Assembly (NCBI GenBank): GCA_013003555.1
Contig: JABDIV010000022.1
Coordinates: 62,001-126,000, forward strand
Length of the DNA stretch: 64,000 nt
Reading direction: 5' to 3'
DNA from: Flavobacteriaceae bacterium
Lineage (GTDB): Bacteria; Bacteroidota; Bacteroidia; Flavobacteriales; Flavobacteriaceae
Positions 7,210 to 15,173 of this stretch are shown here, one piece after another. The position numbers were made by a program, and so were the translations under genes. The notes under the pieces were generated by a model. It saw nothing but the letters and a program-made list of their open reading frames with translations, did no database searches and was not told the origin of the DNA. The number at the start of each line of letters is the position of its first letter. The first letter of the stretch is position 1.

Positions 7210-8768
7210 ATTTTTCTGAACGCGATTTAGAACAAATTAAAGAAAAGGGTTTATCCCTTGATGAGGTGAATGACCAACTTAGGGTTTTTAAGAACGGACT
7301 AAAACCATCGAAGTTATATGCTGCAGCTAAAATTGGTCAAGGCATTAAAAAATTAACAGATTCAGAGGTTCAGTATGCCCTTTCCTTCTACAGCTCTTGC
7401 AGGGATGATTTAGAAATTCTGAAATTTGTACCGGCCTCGGGAGGAGCAACACGAATGTTTAAATTTCTATTCGAATTCCTGGAAGAATTTGATCCCCAAC
7501 AGGAGTCACTTGATTTATTCCTAAAGCGGACAAGGAATCAAGACATTGAAAAATTTGATAAGAACAAGGATAAATTAGCGTTTATCGATGGGCTCAACGC
7601 CCAGCTCTTCAAGTCTTTTCCTGATTATAACAATCGATCACAAGGAGATGCCTTAAAATGCTTCGTCCGTTGTATGCTCGATGGCGATAAATTAGATTTG
7701 GCAGAGATTCCGAAAGGCCTTATAAAGTTTCATCGTTATCCTGATTCAATAAGGACGGCTTTTGAGGAGCATTTGTACGAAGCAGGTTATTATGCATCAT
7801 CTAATAACAAAGCTTTATTGCATTATACAATTTCAAATAAACATCTCGAACTTTTTCAAAGCCATAAGAAGGAGATCCTTCCTGTAATTTCAAAAGAATT
7901 GGGAATCGAGTTTGAGGTAACCTTCTCTGTTCAAGAACCATCGACCGATACCGTTGCGGTGTCCCCTGATGACATACCCTTTAGGAATACGGATGGCTCG
8001 TTATTGTTCCGTCCTTCAGGTCATGGAGCCCTGTTACACAACCTGAACAAAATGGATGCTGACCTTATTTTTATTAAAAATATCGACAATGTCGTTAGTT
8101 CAAATCATATCGAAGCAATTGCCCGAAACAAATGTATGCTTGCCGGGACACTCCTTCAACTTCAAAAGCGATCCCATCAATATCTCCAACGGTTGTATGA
8201 TGAAGAGGGCATAACGGACATTGACATAGAACAAATTCAGAATTTCACCCGTGATTCCCTAAATATTTCAGCATCTAACTTTTCTGAAAAAACAACTAAG
8301 AAAGAAAAAATCGACTGGTTAAAACAAGTAATGAACCGACCGATTCGGGTTTGTGGTATGGTAAAAAATGAAGGGCAACCGGGTGGCGGACCCTTTTGGG
8401 TTCAAGATGAAGAAGGAAACATTTCTCTTCAAATAGTTGAAAGCTCACAGGTTGATAACTCAGACCCTGCTCAGGATAAAATATTTTCTTCGGCCACTCA
8501 TTTCAATCCGGTAGATCTTGTTTGCGGTATACGGGATTATAGGGGCAGGGCTTTTGATCTCACCCAATTCGTTGATCATAAGGCAGCCTTCATCAGCGAG
8601 AAGACCCACTTAGGGAAACCATTAAAAGCACTGGAGCTTCCAGGGCTCTGGAATGGCAGTATGGCGAACTGGATCACCATTTTTGTAGAAGTGCCAATAA
8701 TAACCTTCAATCCGGTTAAAACGGTGAATGATTTGTTCGGTCAAATGCATCAAGCTATGAGCAGATGA
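7206..8768 (+). CDS. DUF4301 family protein
   Basis: The 520-residue protein starts with GTG at 7206, overlapping the previous stop (GTGA). It matches the Bacteroidota family DUF4301: the start SERDLEQIKEKGLSLDEVN, the segment FVPASGGATRMFK, then RPSGHGALLHNLN, NRPIRVCGMVKNEGQPGGGP and a C-terminal ELPGLWNGSMANW. The glycine-rich SGGATRM and the later GHGALL resemble nucleotide-sugar or phosphate-binding loops of nucleotidyltransferase-like folds, but no reaction is known to me. It is conserved in this operon position in Flavobacteria by my recollection. No signal peptide is visible, so it is likely cytosolic. Confidence 0.75.
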   Translation: MNFSERDLEQIKEKGLSLDEVNDQLRVFKNGLKPSKLYAAAKIGQGIKKLTDSEVQYALSFYSSCRDDLEILKFVPASGGATRMFKFLFEFLEEFDPQQESLDLFLKRTRNQDIEKFDKNKDKLAFIDGLNAQLFKSFPDYNNRSQGDALKCFVRCMLDGDKLDLAEIPKGLIKFHRYPDSIRTAFEEHLYEAGYYASSNNKALLHYTISNKHLELFQSHKKEILPVISKELGIEFEVTFSVQEPSTDTVAVSPDDIPFRNTDGSLLFRPSGHGALLHNLNKMDADLIFIKNIDNVVSSNHIEAIARNKCMLAGTLLQLQKRSHQYLQRLYDEEGITDIDIEQIQNFTRDSLNISASNFSEKTTKKEKIDWLKQVMNRPIRVCGMVKNEGQPGGGPFWVQDEEGNISLQIVESSQVDNSDPAQDKIFSSATHFNPVDLVCGIRDYRGRAFDLTQFVDHKAAFISEKTHLGKPLKALELPGLWNGSMANWITIFVEVPIITFNPVKTVNDLFGQMHQAMSR

Positions 8769-9169
8769 ATGTTGATGGTTTGATATCTGAGTTGCAACTC
8801 AAGGCTGTACGAAGTTCTGGCCCTGGCGGGCAACATGTTAATAAGGTATCGACTAAAATAAAATTGAATTTCGACTTGAAAAACTCTCAATATCTCTCCA
8901 AAGATGAAAAAACGATCTTGATGAAATCCCTCGCGAAGCGATTAAGCAAGGACGGAATCATAAGCCTGCAATGTGCAGAAACCAGAAGTCAGATCAAGAA
9001 TAAAGAGATCATTATTAACCGATTCCTTGAAATGATTAAAAAGGGATTAGAAATACCTAAAAAAAGGAAGAAATCAAAAATTCCCAGACAAGCGGTTGAA
9101 AAACGTTTGGAAAAGAAACGCCGCACTTCAGAAAAAAAGGAAGGTCGAAAAAAACCTGGCATGAGTTGA
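8765..9169 (+). CDS. arfB: Alternative ribosome-rescue factor / peptidyl-tRNA hydrolase ArfB (YaeJ-like)
   Basis: The 134-residue protein has the GGQ peptidyl-hydrolysis motif in SSGPGGQHVNK (GGQ at 21-23). It lacks the stop-codon-reading domain of RF1/RF2 and ends in a long basic tail from about residue 97 (KKRKKSKIP to the C-terminus) that would enter the empty mRNA channel. ArfB releases ribosomes stalled on truncated mRNA. Its ATG overlaps the DUF4301 stop (ATGA). It is the last gene of the PPTase-to-arfB operon. Confidence 0.92.
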   Translation: MNVDGLISELQLKAVRSSGPGGQHVNKVSTKIKLNFDLKNSQYLSKDEKTILMKSLAKRLSKDGIISLQCAETRSQIKNKEIIINRFLEMIKKGLEIPKKRKKSKIPRQAVEKRLEKKRRTSEKKEGRKKPGMS

Positions 9170-9208
9170 ATAAATGTGGGTTTCGGCGTTTAAATGAAAA
9201 TACATGAT

Positions 9209-9216
9209 TATCTTTG
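9209..9216 (+). promoter_or_regulatory. -7 element of the TPP-controlled receptor gene
   Basis: TATCTTTG (TAnnTTTG) lies 17 nt ahead of the TPP riboswitch core, so the transcript would begin just before the aptamer. Confidence 0.55.
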
Positions 9217-9229
9217 TGACGTTCTCAAA

Positions 9230-9316
9230 AAAGGGGTGCCAATTACCGGGTTTTTCCGGCAGGCTGAGATCATACCCATAGAACCTCGAACAGGTAACGC
9301 TGTTTAGGGAATCGCG
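9230..9316 (+). promoter_or_regulatory. TPP riboswitch (THI element)
   Basis: The conserved aptamer segments are present in order: GGGGTGCC at 9233, AGGCTGAGA at 9261-9269, ACCC at 9274, GAACCT at 9281, GGTAAcGC at 9293 and TAGGGAA at 9305-9311. Thiamine diphosphate binding would repress the downstream receptor. No strong terminator follows. Instead ATTCGA (9384-9389) can pair with TCGAAT (9400-9405), which contains the first two bases of the receptor ATG. That favours control at translation initiation. Confidence 0.93.
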
Positions 9317-9403
9317 CTTAGAAAAACATGGTTTTTTTAAGAAATGTAAAAGCTTTAAAATAACAAACGAAGTTTCCCCTTTTATTCGATTTATAAATTT
9401 CGA

Positions 9404-11581
9404 ATGAAGAAATTATTTATTCTGTTTATTCTGTTTCCGTCAGTTCTGCTAAACGCTCAGGAGAAAACTACCGATTCAACAAAAGTGGAGAAATTAGATG
9501 AGGTCTTAATCACAGCCATTCGTGTAAAACCCGATGCACCCATCACGCACTCTAATATAGACAACGCTGAATTGCGCAAACGGAATTTAGGTCAGGACTT
9601 GCCGGTTTTATTGAATTATTTACCATCGGTTGTAACCACTTCCGATGCAGGAGCGGGAGTTGGTTATACAGGAATTCGTGTAAGAGGAGTGAGCGCCCAA
9701 TCTACGAATATTACGATTAATGGCATCCCATATAACGATGCGGAATCCCTGGGAACATTCTGGGTTGATTTACCCGATTTTTCATCCTCAGTTGAGAGTC
9801 TACAACTTCAAAGAGGTGTTGGAACATCAACCAACGGAGCCGGAGCATTTGGAGCGAGTGTCAATATTCTAACCGATGCTATTTCAGAAAAGGCCTATGC
9901 AGAATTGTCTAATTCATTTGGAAGTTTCAATACCAGAAAGCATACCTTAAAATTCTCTACCGGATTGCTAAATAACCGTATTGAAGTGTCGGGACGGCTG
10001 TCACAAATAAAATCGGACGGATATATCGACAGAGCTGAATCGGATCTTAAATCGTATTTTTTACAAGGGGCCTATTCCTATGGGAACACCTTTATCAAAG
10101 CTCTTGCATTTGGAGGTCATGAGATTACCTACCAGGCCTGGAACGGCATAGATGCCGAGACACTTGCATCTGACCGGACTTTTAATCCATCCGGGATTTA
10201 CACCGATGAAAATGGTGCAATCCGGTTTTACGATAATGAAGTTGATAATTATAAGCAAGATCACTATCAATTGCACTGGAATGAGCGATTGAGTTCAAAC
10301 TGGCGATTAAATATGGGTTTAAATTATACCTATGGACGAGGATACTTCGAGCAGTATAAGGAGGAGCAGTCCTTTACTGATTACGGACTTTCTCCTGTTG
10401 AAATTGGCAACGAAACCATTAATACTACCGATTTGATTAGAAGACGGTGGCTGGATAATGACTTTTATGTGGTGAATTCACATGCCACATATACCGATGA
10501 GAAATTCAGCCTAGATTTTGGAGGGTCATACAGCTATTATAGCGGAGATCACTTCGGCGAGATCATTTGGGCTCAATTTGCCTCCGATTCATCAATACGG
10601 GATCGGTATTATGACGGTGTTGGAAAAAAGGCTGATTTTAATTTGTTCGGAAAAACGACCGTTAAACTTTCCGATAAATGGCAACTGTATGGTGACCTTC
10701 AAATTCGAATGGTGAATTATAAAACCGATGGACTTAATTCTGACCGGAATATTTTCGAGATCGATGAAACATATCAGTTTTTTAATCCAAAGGGCGGGGT
10801 GAACTTCAATATGGATAATCGTAATAGTTTTTATTTTTCTTACGCAAGGGCTAACCGGGAGCCAAGTCGAAGTGATTTTGAAAGCGATCCGGACATCGAT
10901 CCCGAGCAGCTGAATGATTTTGAATTGGGCTGGCGATACGTTTCAGAGCGCCTTCAGTTGAGTTTAAACGGTTATTATATGTTGTACAATGAACAACTGG
11001 TTCTCTCAGGTGCAATTGACGATGTGGGAACTCCCATCAGAAATAACGGTGGTGAAAGTTATCGGCTGGGGCTTGAATTGGATTTAAATTTTCAGCTGAA
11101 TGATCAATGGAGTTTGAGACCGAATATTTCATGGAGTTCAAACAAGAACAAGGAAACAATCGCTTCAATTGACGGCATGCTGGTAAACCTGGGAAAAACC
11201 AATATCTCTTTTTCACCTGAGATTGTTGCCGCCAATGCATTGACATATCAACCCAATAAGAATCTTCAATTCTCCTTTTTAACCAAATACGTTGGTGAGC
11301 AGTTCATGGGTAATACAGATTCACCCATTTCAAAGCTTGATAGTTATTTCGTGAATGACGTGAATGTGAGTTATGAATTTTCCCCGGGATCTATTTTTAA
11401 TTCGGTTGCTATAACAGCGTTGGTGAATAATATTTTCAATGAAAAATATGTTTCAAACGGTTACTATTTTACCTATGACGATGATTTTTCGGTTCCGGGT
11501 GTTATTACCACAATCGAAGGAGCGGGCTATTATCCGCAGGCAACAACAAATTTTCTATTGGGATTGACTTTAAAATTCTAA
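9404..11581 (+). CDS. TonB-dependent outer-membrane receptor, predicted thiamine/thiamine-precursor uptake
   Basis: The 725-residue protein has a signal peptide (residues 1-18, ending LLNAQ), a plug domain (about 35-155, with the block VRVRGVSAQSTNITINGIP in IRVRGVS form) and a 22-strand-type barrel that ends in an aromatic F (LGLTLKF). There is no N-terminal carboxypeptidase-like domain or SusD partner, so it resembles a vitamin or siderophore receptor rather than a polysaccharide system. Specificity is inferred only from the TPP riboswitch directly upstream. No inner-membrane partner is co-transcribed. It overlaps the convergent lipoprotein gene by 4 nt at the stop codons. Confidence 0.88.
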   Translation: MKKLFILFILFPSVLLNAQEKTTDSTKVEKLDEVLITAIRVKPDAPITHSNIDNAELRKRNLGQDLPVLLNYLPSVVTTSDAGAGVGYTGIRVRGVSAQSTNITINGIPYNDAESLGTFWVDLPDFSSSVESLQLQRGVGTSTNGAGAFGASVNILTDAISEKAYAELSNSFGSFNTRKHTLKFSTGLLNNRIEVSGRLSQIKSDGYIDRAESDLKSYFLQGAYSYGNTFIKALAFGGHEITYQAWNGIDAETLASDRTFNPSGIYTDENGAIRFYDNEVDNYKQDHYQLHWNERLSSNWRLNMGLNYTYGRGYFEQYKEEQSFTDYGLSPVEIGNETINTTDLIRRRWLDNDFYVVNSHATYTDEKFSLDFGGSYSYYSGDHFGEIIWAQFASDSSIRDRYYDGVGKKADFNLFGKTTVKLSDKWQLYGDLQIRMVNYKTDGLNSDRNIFEIDETYQFFNPKGGVNFNMDNRNSFYFSYARANREPSRSDFESDPDIDPEQLNDFELGWRYVSERLQLSLNGYYMLYNEQLVLSGAIDDVGTPIRNNGGESYRLGLELDLNFQLNDQWSLRPNISWSSNKNKETIASIDGMLVNLGKTNISFSPEIVAANALTYQPNKNLQFSFLTKYVGEQFMGNTDSPISKLDSYFVNDVNVSYEFSPGSIFNSVAITALVNNIFNEKYVSNGYYFTYDDDFSVPGVITTIEGAGYYPQATTNFLLGLTLKF

Positions 11582-12006
11582 TTGGTCACGATCAGGTTAT
11601 TGCCACTTAGTTCAACGCGATAACTCTTTAAGCCACAACGTAAATTTGGATTTCCCAGGGGTTGCCCGGTGAATAGGCTGTAAGTATTCTCATCTGCACA
11701 GCCGCATACGCCTTCCAGTCCAGATATTGATAATACAGAGCAGGTGTTTTGTGAATGATTTGGATCGGCAGCATCATAAGCCACATAACCTGTACCTGTA
11801 TTAGTCACAATTATACCGCCGTTGCCCTGGTTGGGAATGTATACCGGATTCGAAATGAAGTTTAGGGGATTATACTGAGGGAGATTTAAATTAATAACGG
11901 CATTGACCCCGACATTTAGCAGAAAATTACAATTTGAATTAGAATCGTCGCTCTTACTGCATGAGAAAAGTATTAGGGCTAAAATGGAAATTTTAATAAG
12001 ACGCAT
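11578..12006 (-). CDS. Lipoprotein with Rieske-like fold but incomplete cluster ligands
   Basis: The 142-residue protein has a lipobox (LILFSC, lipid Cys at 16) followed by a Ser/Asp-rich linker. The remainder resembles small flavobacterial lipoproteins assigned to the Rieske fold: GGIIVTNTG, YVAYDAADPNH, CS, CGC, then SLFTGQP and LKSYRVELSGNNLIV. A true Rieske centre needs C-x-H and C-x2-H. Here the first ligand pair reads D-P-N-H and the second is CGCAD, so a classical 2Fe-2S cluster is unlikely. The fold assignment is by resemblance only. Confidence 0.55.
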   Translation of the reverse strand: MRLIKISILALILFSCSKSDDSNSNCNFLLNVGVNAVINLNLPQYNPLNFISNPVYIPNQGNGGIIVTNTGTGYVAYDAADPNHSQNTCSVLSISGLEGVCGCADENTYSLFTGQPLGNPNLRCGLKSYRVELSGNNLIVTN

Positions 12007-12060
12007 GACTGAAAAACGAGCTGCAATGTACGATAAAAACGACAGTAATTAAATAATTCG

Positions 12061-12068
12061 TATATTTG
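12061..12068 (+). promoter_or_regulatory. greA -7 element
   Basis: TATATTTG fits TAnnTTTG and lies 79 nt before the greA ATG. No clear -33 element is visible. Confidence 0.6.
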
Positions 12069-12074
12069 CGTTAC

Positions 12075-12098
12075 AATCTCGTGAAAACGAGATTTTTT
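12075..12098 (+). terminator. Terminator-like hairpin in the greA leader (candidate attenuator)
   Basis: AATCTCG (12075-12081) pairs perfectly with CGAGATT (12088-12094) around a 6-nt loop and is followed by T residues to 12098. The upstream gene points the other way, so this structure can only act on transcripts from the greA promoter, beginning about 7 nt after the -7 element. Confidence 0.6.
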
Positions 12099-12147
12099 GC
12101 ATTTTAATACATGGTTATCAGCCCACTAATTGTTAATTTTATAGATT

Positions 12148-12624
12148 ATGAGCAACATCTCATACTACACTGAAGAAGGATTAAAAAAACTTAAAGACGA
12201 ATTGAGTCATCTTAAGGATGTAGAGCGTCCGAAAGCCTCACAGGCAATTGCTGATGCCCGTGACAAAGGTGATTTAAGTGAGAATGCTGAATATGATGCG
12301 GCAAAAGAAGCCCAGGGACTTCTTGAGATGAAAATTTCAAAACTTGAGGAGACAATGGCCAATGCACGATTGATTGATGAATCCCAACTAGACACCTCGA
12401 AAGTTTTGGTATTGTCGACGGTGAAGTTAAAGAACCAAAACAATGGGATGGAAATGTCCTACACACTAGTTGCCGAAAGTGAAGCAGATCTGGCTTCGGG
12501 TAAAATTTCGGTTAATTCACCCATAGGGAAAGGTCTTTTGGGAAAGGAGGTTGGAGAGGTCGCTGAAATACAAGTGCCAAACGGTGTTTTAAAATTTGAT
12601 ATTCTTGAAATAACACGGGACTAA
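12148..12624 (+). CDS. greA: Transcription elongation factor GreA
   Basis: The 158-residue protein has an N-terminal coiled coil (about 1-75, with YYTEEGLKKLKDEL, then the acidic-tip region ARDKGDLSENAEYDAAKEAQ) and a C-terminal FKBP-like domain (about 80-158, with SPIGKGLLGKEVGE). GreA inserts its coiled coil into the RNA polymerase secondary channel and stimulates cleavage of backtracked RNA. The DLSENAEYDAAKE segment carries the catalytic acidic residues. It is followed by a HIT gene whose ATG overlaps the stop (TAATG). Confidence 0.96.
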   Translation: MSNISYYTEEGLKKLKDELSHLKDVERPKASQAIADARDKGDLSENAEYDAAKEAQGLLEMKISKLEETMANARLIDESQLDTSKVLVLSTVKLKNQNNGMEMSYTLVAESEADLASGKISVNSPIGKGLLGKEVGEVAEIQVPNGVLKFDILEITRD

Positions 12625-13013
12625 TGCCTTCTATTTTTACAAAAATCATCAATGGTGAAATTCCTTGCTATAAAGTGGCAGAGACCGATGATTATTTGGC
12701 GTTTTTAGATATCAATCCGAATTCCAAAGGACACACATTATGCATTCCAAAAAAAGAAGTAGATAAAATTTTCGATTTGGATGAAACTACCTATAATGGC
12801 TTAATGTCATTTAGCCGAAAAGTTGCCAAAGCTATCGAAAAAGTCGTGCCCTGTAAGCGAATAGGAATATCGGTAATTGGCCTTGAAGTCCCCCATGTCC
12901 ATGTGCATTTGATCCCGCTTCATTCCATGGATGATGCCCGCTTCGTCAGCAAGGTAAGTTTGTCAGGTGATGAGTTTCTAGAACTGGCAAAAAAAATAAG
13001 CGAACAGGTTTAA
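12624..13013 (+). CDS. HIT family protein (histidine triad nucleotide-binding hydrolase)
   Basis: The 129-residue protein starts SIFTKIINGEIPCYKV and carries the triad HVHVHLIPL at 91-99 (His-x-His-x-His). These are HINT-like purine nucleotide phosphoramidase or dinucleotide hydrolase folds of the cytosol. It overlaps greA by 1 nt, and the greA-HIT pairing is common in Flavobacteria by my recollection. Its stop overlaps that of the convergent histidine kinase by 4 nt (TTAA). Confidence 0.93.
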   Translation: MPSIFTKIINGEIPCYKVAETDDYLAFLDINPNSKGHTLCIPKKEVDKIFDLDETTYNGLMSFSRKVAKAIEKVVPCKRIGISVIGLEVPHVHVHLIPLHSMDDARFVSKVSLSGDEFLELAKKISEQV

Positions 13014-14164
13014 AGAGAAGCCAGGCTAATCTGCATGGTTGTTCCTTTGTTTAATTCCGATTGAAGTACTTTGATTTTCCCGTTATGATAGTCTTCTATT
13101 ATGCGCTTCGATAGGGAAAGTCCAAGACCCCAGCCCCGTTTCTTACTGGTATAACCCGGTTCAAAAACACGTTTGAATAACGATCGCGGAAGACCTTTTC
13201 CGTTATCGGATACATTGATTCGAACCTGTTTCGATTCCTGAATAATTGAAATACTCACCTTGCCTTTACCCTTCATGGCATCAATGGCATTTTTAACCAG
13301 ATTTTCAATGGTCCATTCATAAAGCTGTTCATTCAAATTGACATAAATGGGTTCAGACGGACTTTTAAATTCAAATTCTATGAGTTTCGAGGATCTGGAT
13401 TTCAAATATTCATATGCGTCCTGGGTTGCTTGAATCAGCTCAGTCTTTTTCAAGGTCGGCATCGATCCTATTTTACTGAAACGATCGGTAATGATTTGGA
13501 GCCTGGTAATGTCTTTTTCAATTTCTTTAATGTGGTTCGGGTCGATATGTTCTGATTTCAGAATTTCGGTCCAACCAACAAGAGATGATAAGGGCGTGCC
13601 AATTTGATGAGCAGTTTCTTTAGCCATGCCTGACCATAGCTTGTTTTGGGTGGCTATTTTCGAACTTCTGTAAAAGAAGTAAACCACGGCAGCAAACAAT
13701 ATAATAATAAGCAATAAGGCCAGCGGATAATACTTCAATTTATTGAGCAATGGCGAGTTGCCATAATACACCAGATTTCTGACCTCTCCTTCATATTTGA
13801 CCTCGATCGGGCGATTCTCACCCTTATATTTCTCGATCAGCATCGCTACCTCAGCAGGATCCTTGACGATTTCATCGGGAATATTTTTATGGCTTATGTA
13901 ATTACCATCGACGTCGGTAAGCAACATCGGTGTCGAGGTATTACTTTGCATAATTTTTAGAGGTAATTCGCCGATGTCCTCGTTTAAATTATTAACATCA
14001 TTGATCTCGGTATAAGAGAATGACCAATTTTGCATTTTGGTTCGTTCCTCTGCTTTGAAATTTTGAAAAAAGGCATACGTATTCCAAAGGATCAAACTAA
14101 TAATGATAAAGGAAGCCAGGATTAGGATCCATCGCAAGGCATTGCGATTAGCGGTTAGCGTCAT
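13010..14164 (-). CDS. Membrane sensor histidine kinase (orphan)
   Basis: I take the ATG at 14164 (384 residues). The longer frame up to 14248 adds 28 residues of unconvincing sequence before a normal TM start. Two TM segments (about 11-31 and 145-166) bracket an extracytoplasmic sensor region of about 110 residues. The H-box AKETAHQIGTPLSSL places the phospho-accepting His at 186. The N-box ENLVKNAIDAM and G-boxes NVSDNGKGLP and GWGLGLSLSKRI complete the ATPase domain. No response regulator is adjacent, so the partner and signal are unknown. Confidence 0.88.
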   Translation of the reverse strand: MTLTANRNALRWILILASFIIISLILWNTYAFFQNFKAEERTKMQNWSFSYTEINDVNNLNEDIGELPLKIMQSNTSTPMLLTDVDGNYISHKNIPDEIVKDPAEVAMLIEKYKGENRPIEVKYEGEVRNLVYYGNSPLLNKLKYYPLALLLIIILFAAVVYFFYRSSKIATQNKLWSGMAKETAHQIGTPLSSLVGWTEILKSEHIDPNHIKEIEKDITRLQIITDRFSKIGSMPTLKKTELIQATQDAYEYLKSRSSKLIEFEFKSPSEPIYVNLNEQLYEWTIENLVKNAIDAMKGKGKVSISIIQESKQVRINVSDNGKGLPRSLFKRVFEPGYTSKKRGWGLGLSLSKRIIEDYHNGKIKVLQSELNKGTTMQISLASL

Positions 14165-14258
14165 GACTATTTTTTTCGATTTTAAATATAATGGAAATAT
14201 GTTAATATTATTGTACCACTTCTTGATAAAAGAGTTTTCAATTGGCATTACTATTGGT

Positions 14259-14266
14259 TAAATTTG
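14259..14266 (+). promoter_or_regulatory. -7 element of the flavin reductase-like gene
   Basis: TAAATTTG lies 17 nt before the ATG at 14283 and would give a short leader. Confidence 0.4.
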
Positions 14267-14282
14267 AGCCAAATTAGAGGGT

Positions 14283-15152
14283 ATGACAACGTATTCACCG
14301 AAAGATCTCAGCGTAGGTCAATTACATGGTTTATTATTGAGTTCTGTGGCGCCTCGCCCCATAGCATTTGCAAGCACGCTGAATGAAGATGGCGTGCCCA
14401 ATTTGTCACCTTTCAGTTTTTTTAATGTCTTTAGCGCGAATCCTCCAATCATGATTTTTTCTCCCGCAAGGCGTGTTCGGAATAATACGACTAAACACAC
14501 TTTAGCAAATGTGAAAGCGAATAGGGAGGTTGTGATTAACATGGTTAACTATGATATGGTTCATCAAATGTCATTAGCCAGTTCAGAATACCCGGAAGAT
14601 ATCAATGAATTTGATAAATCGGGTTTCACCATGCTGAATTCTGAAGTTGTGAAACCGTTTCGCGTGGCCGAATCACCAGTTCAGTTCGAATGTAAAATCA
14701 ATGATATTATCGAGCTCGGAAGCGAAGGCGGGGCTGGTAATTTAATTATTTGTGAAGTGGTGAAAATTCATGTATCAGATGATGTTCTTAAGCATGATGG
14801 CACCATTAATCAGGAGCGTCTTGATTTGGTCGCAAGGGCAGGCGGAAATTATTATTCCCGGGCAAACCGCGGCTTTTTCGAAGTTCCAAAACCCTCATCA
14901 CAATTAGGTATTGGCGTGGATGCCATTCCTGATTTCATCAGAAATAGTATGATATTAACCGGAAATGATTTAGGAATGCTTGGGAATGTTGTAGCCTTGC
15001 CGGAAAATAAAGAGATAAAAGCTTTTATTGAGGACGTTAGCGAACGCTATCCTGATATAAAGGAAATGTCACACAGAGATAAGCATAAAATCGCGCAAAA
15101 CTATCTGAGTTATGGTGATGTGCAAAGTGCATGGAAATTATTATTAAGTTAA
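14283..15152 (+). CDS. Flavin reductase-like (DIM6/NTAB) flavoprotein
   Basis: The 289-residue protein begins with a flavin reductase-like split-barrel domain (about 15-200). SSVAPRPIAFASTLNEDGVPNLSPFSFFNVFSANPP is the hallmark region, here in its usual order: a RPIAF strand, then NLSPFSFFN, then NPPI. FMN is the likely cofactor. A C-terminal helical extension (about 210-289) is typical of the Bacteroidota members. The physiological substrate is unknown; relatives reduce flavin or act on aromatic acids. It is followed 21 nt later by the DUF3127 gene. Confidence 0.85.
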   Translation: MTTYSPKDLSVGQLHGLLLSSVAPRPIAFASTLNEDGVPNLSPFSFFNVFSANPPIMIFSPARRVRNNTTKHTLANVKANREVVINMVNYDMVHQMSLASSEYPEDINEFDKSGFTMLNSEVVKPFRVAESPVQFECKINDIIELGSEGGAGNLIICEVVKIHVSDDVLKHDGTINQERLDLVARAGGNYYSRANRGFFEVPKPSSQLGIGVDAIPDFIRNSMILTGNDLGMLGNVVALPENKEIKAFIEDVSERYPDIKEMSHRDKHKIAQNYLSYGDVQSAWKLLLS

Positions 15153-15173
15153 TTTGAATTATAAATAAAACAA

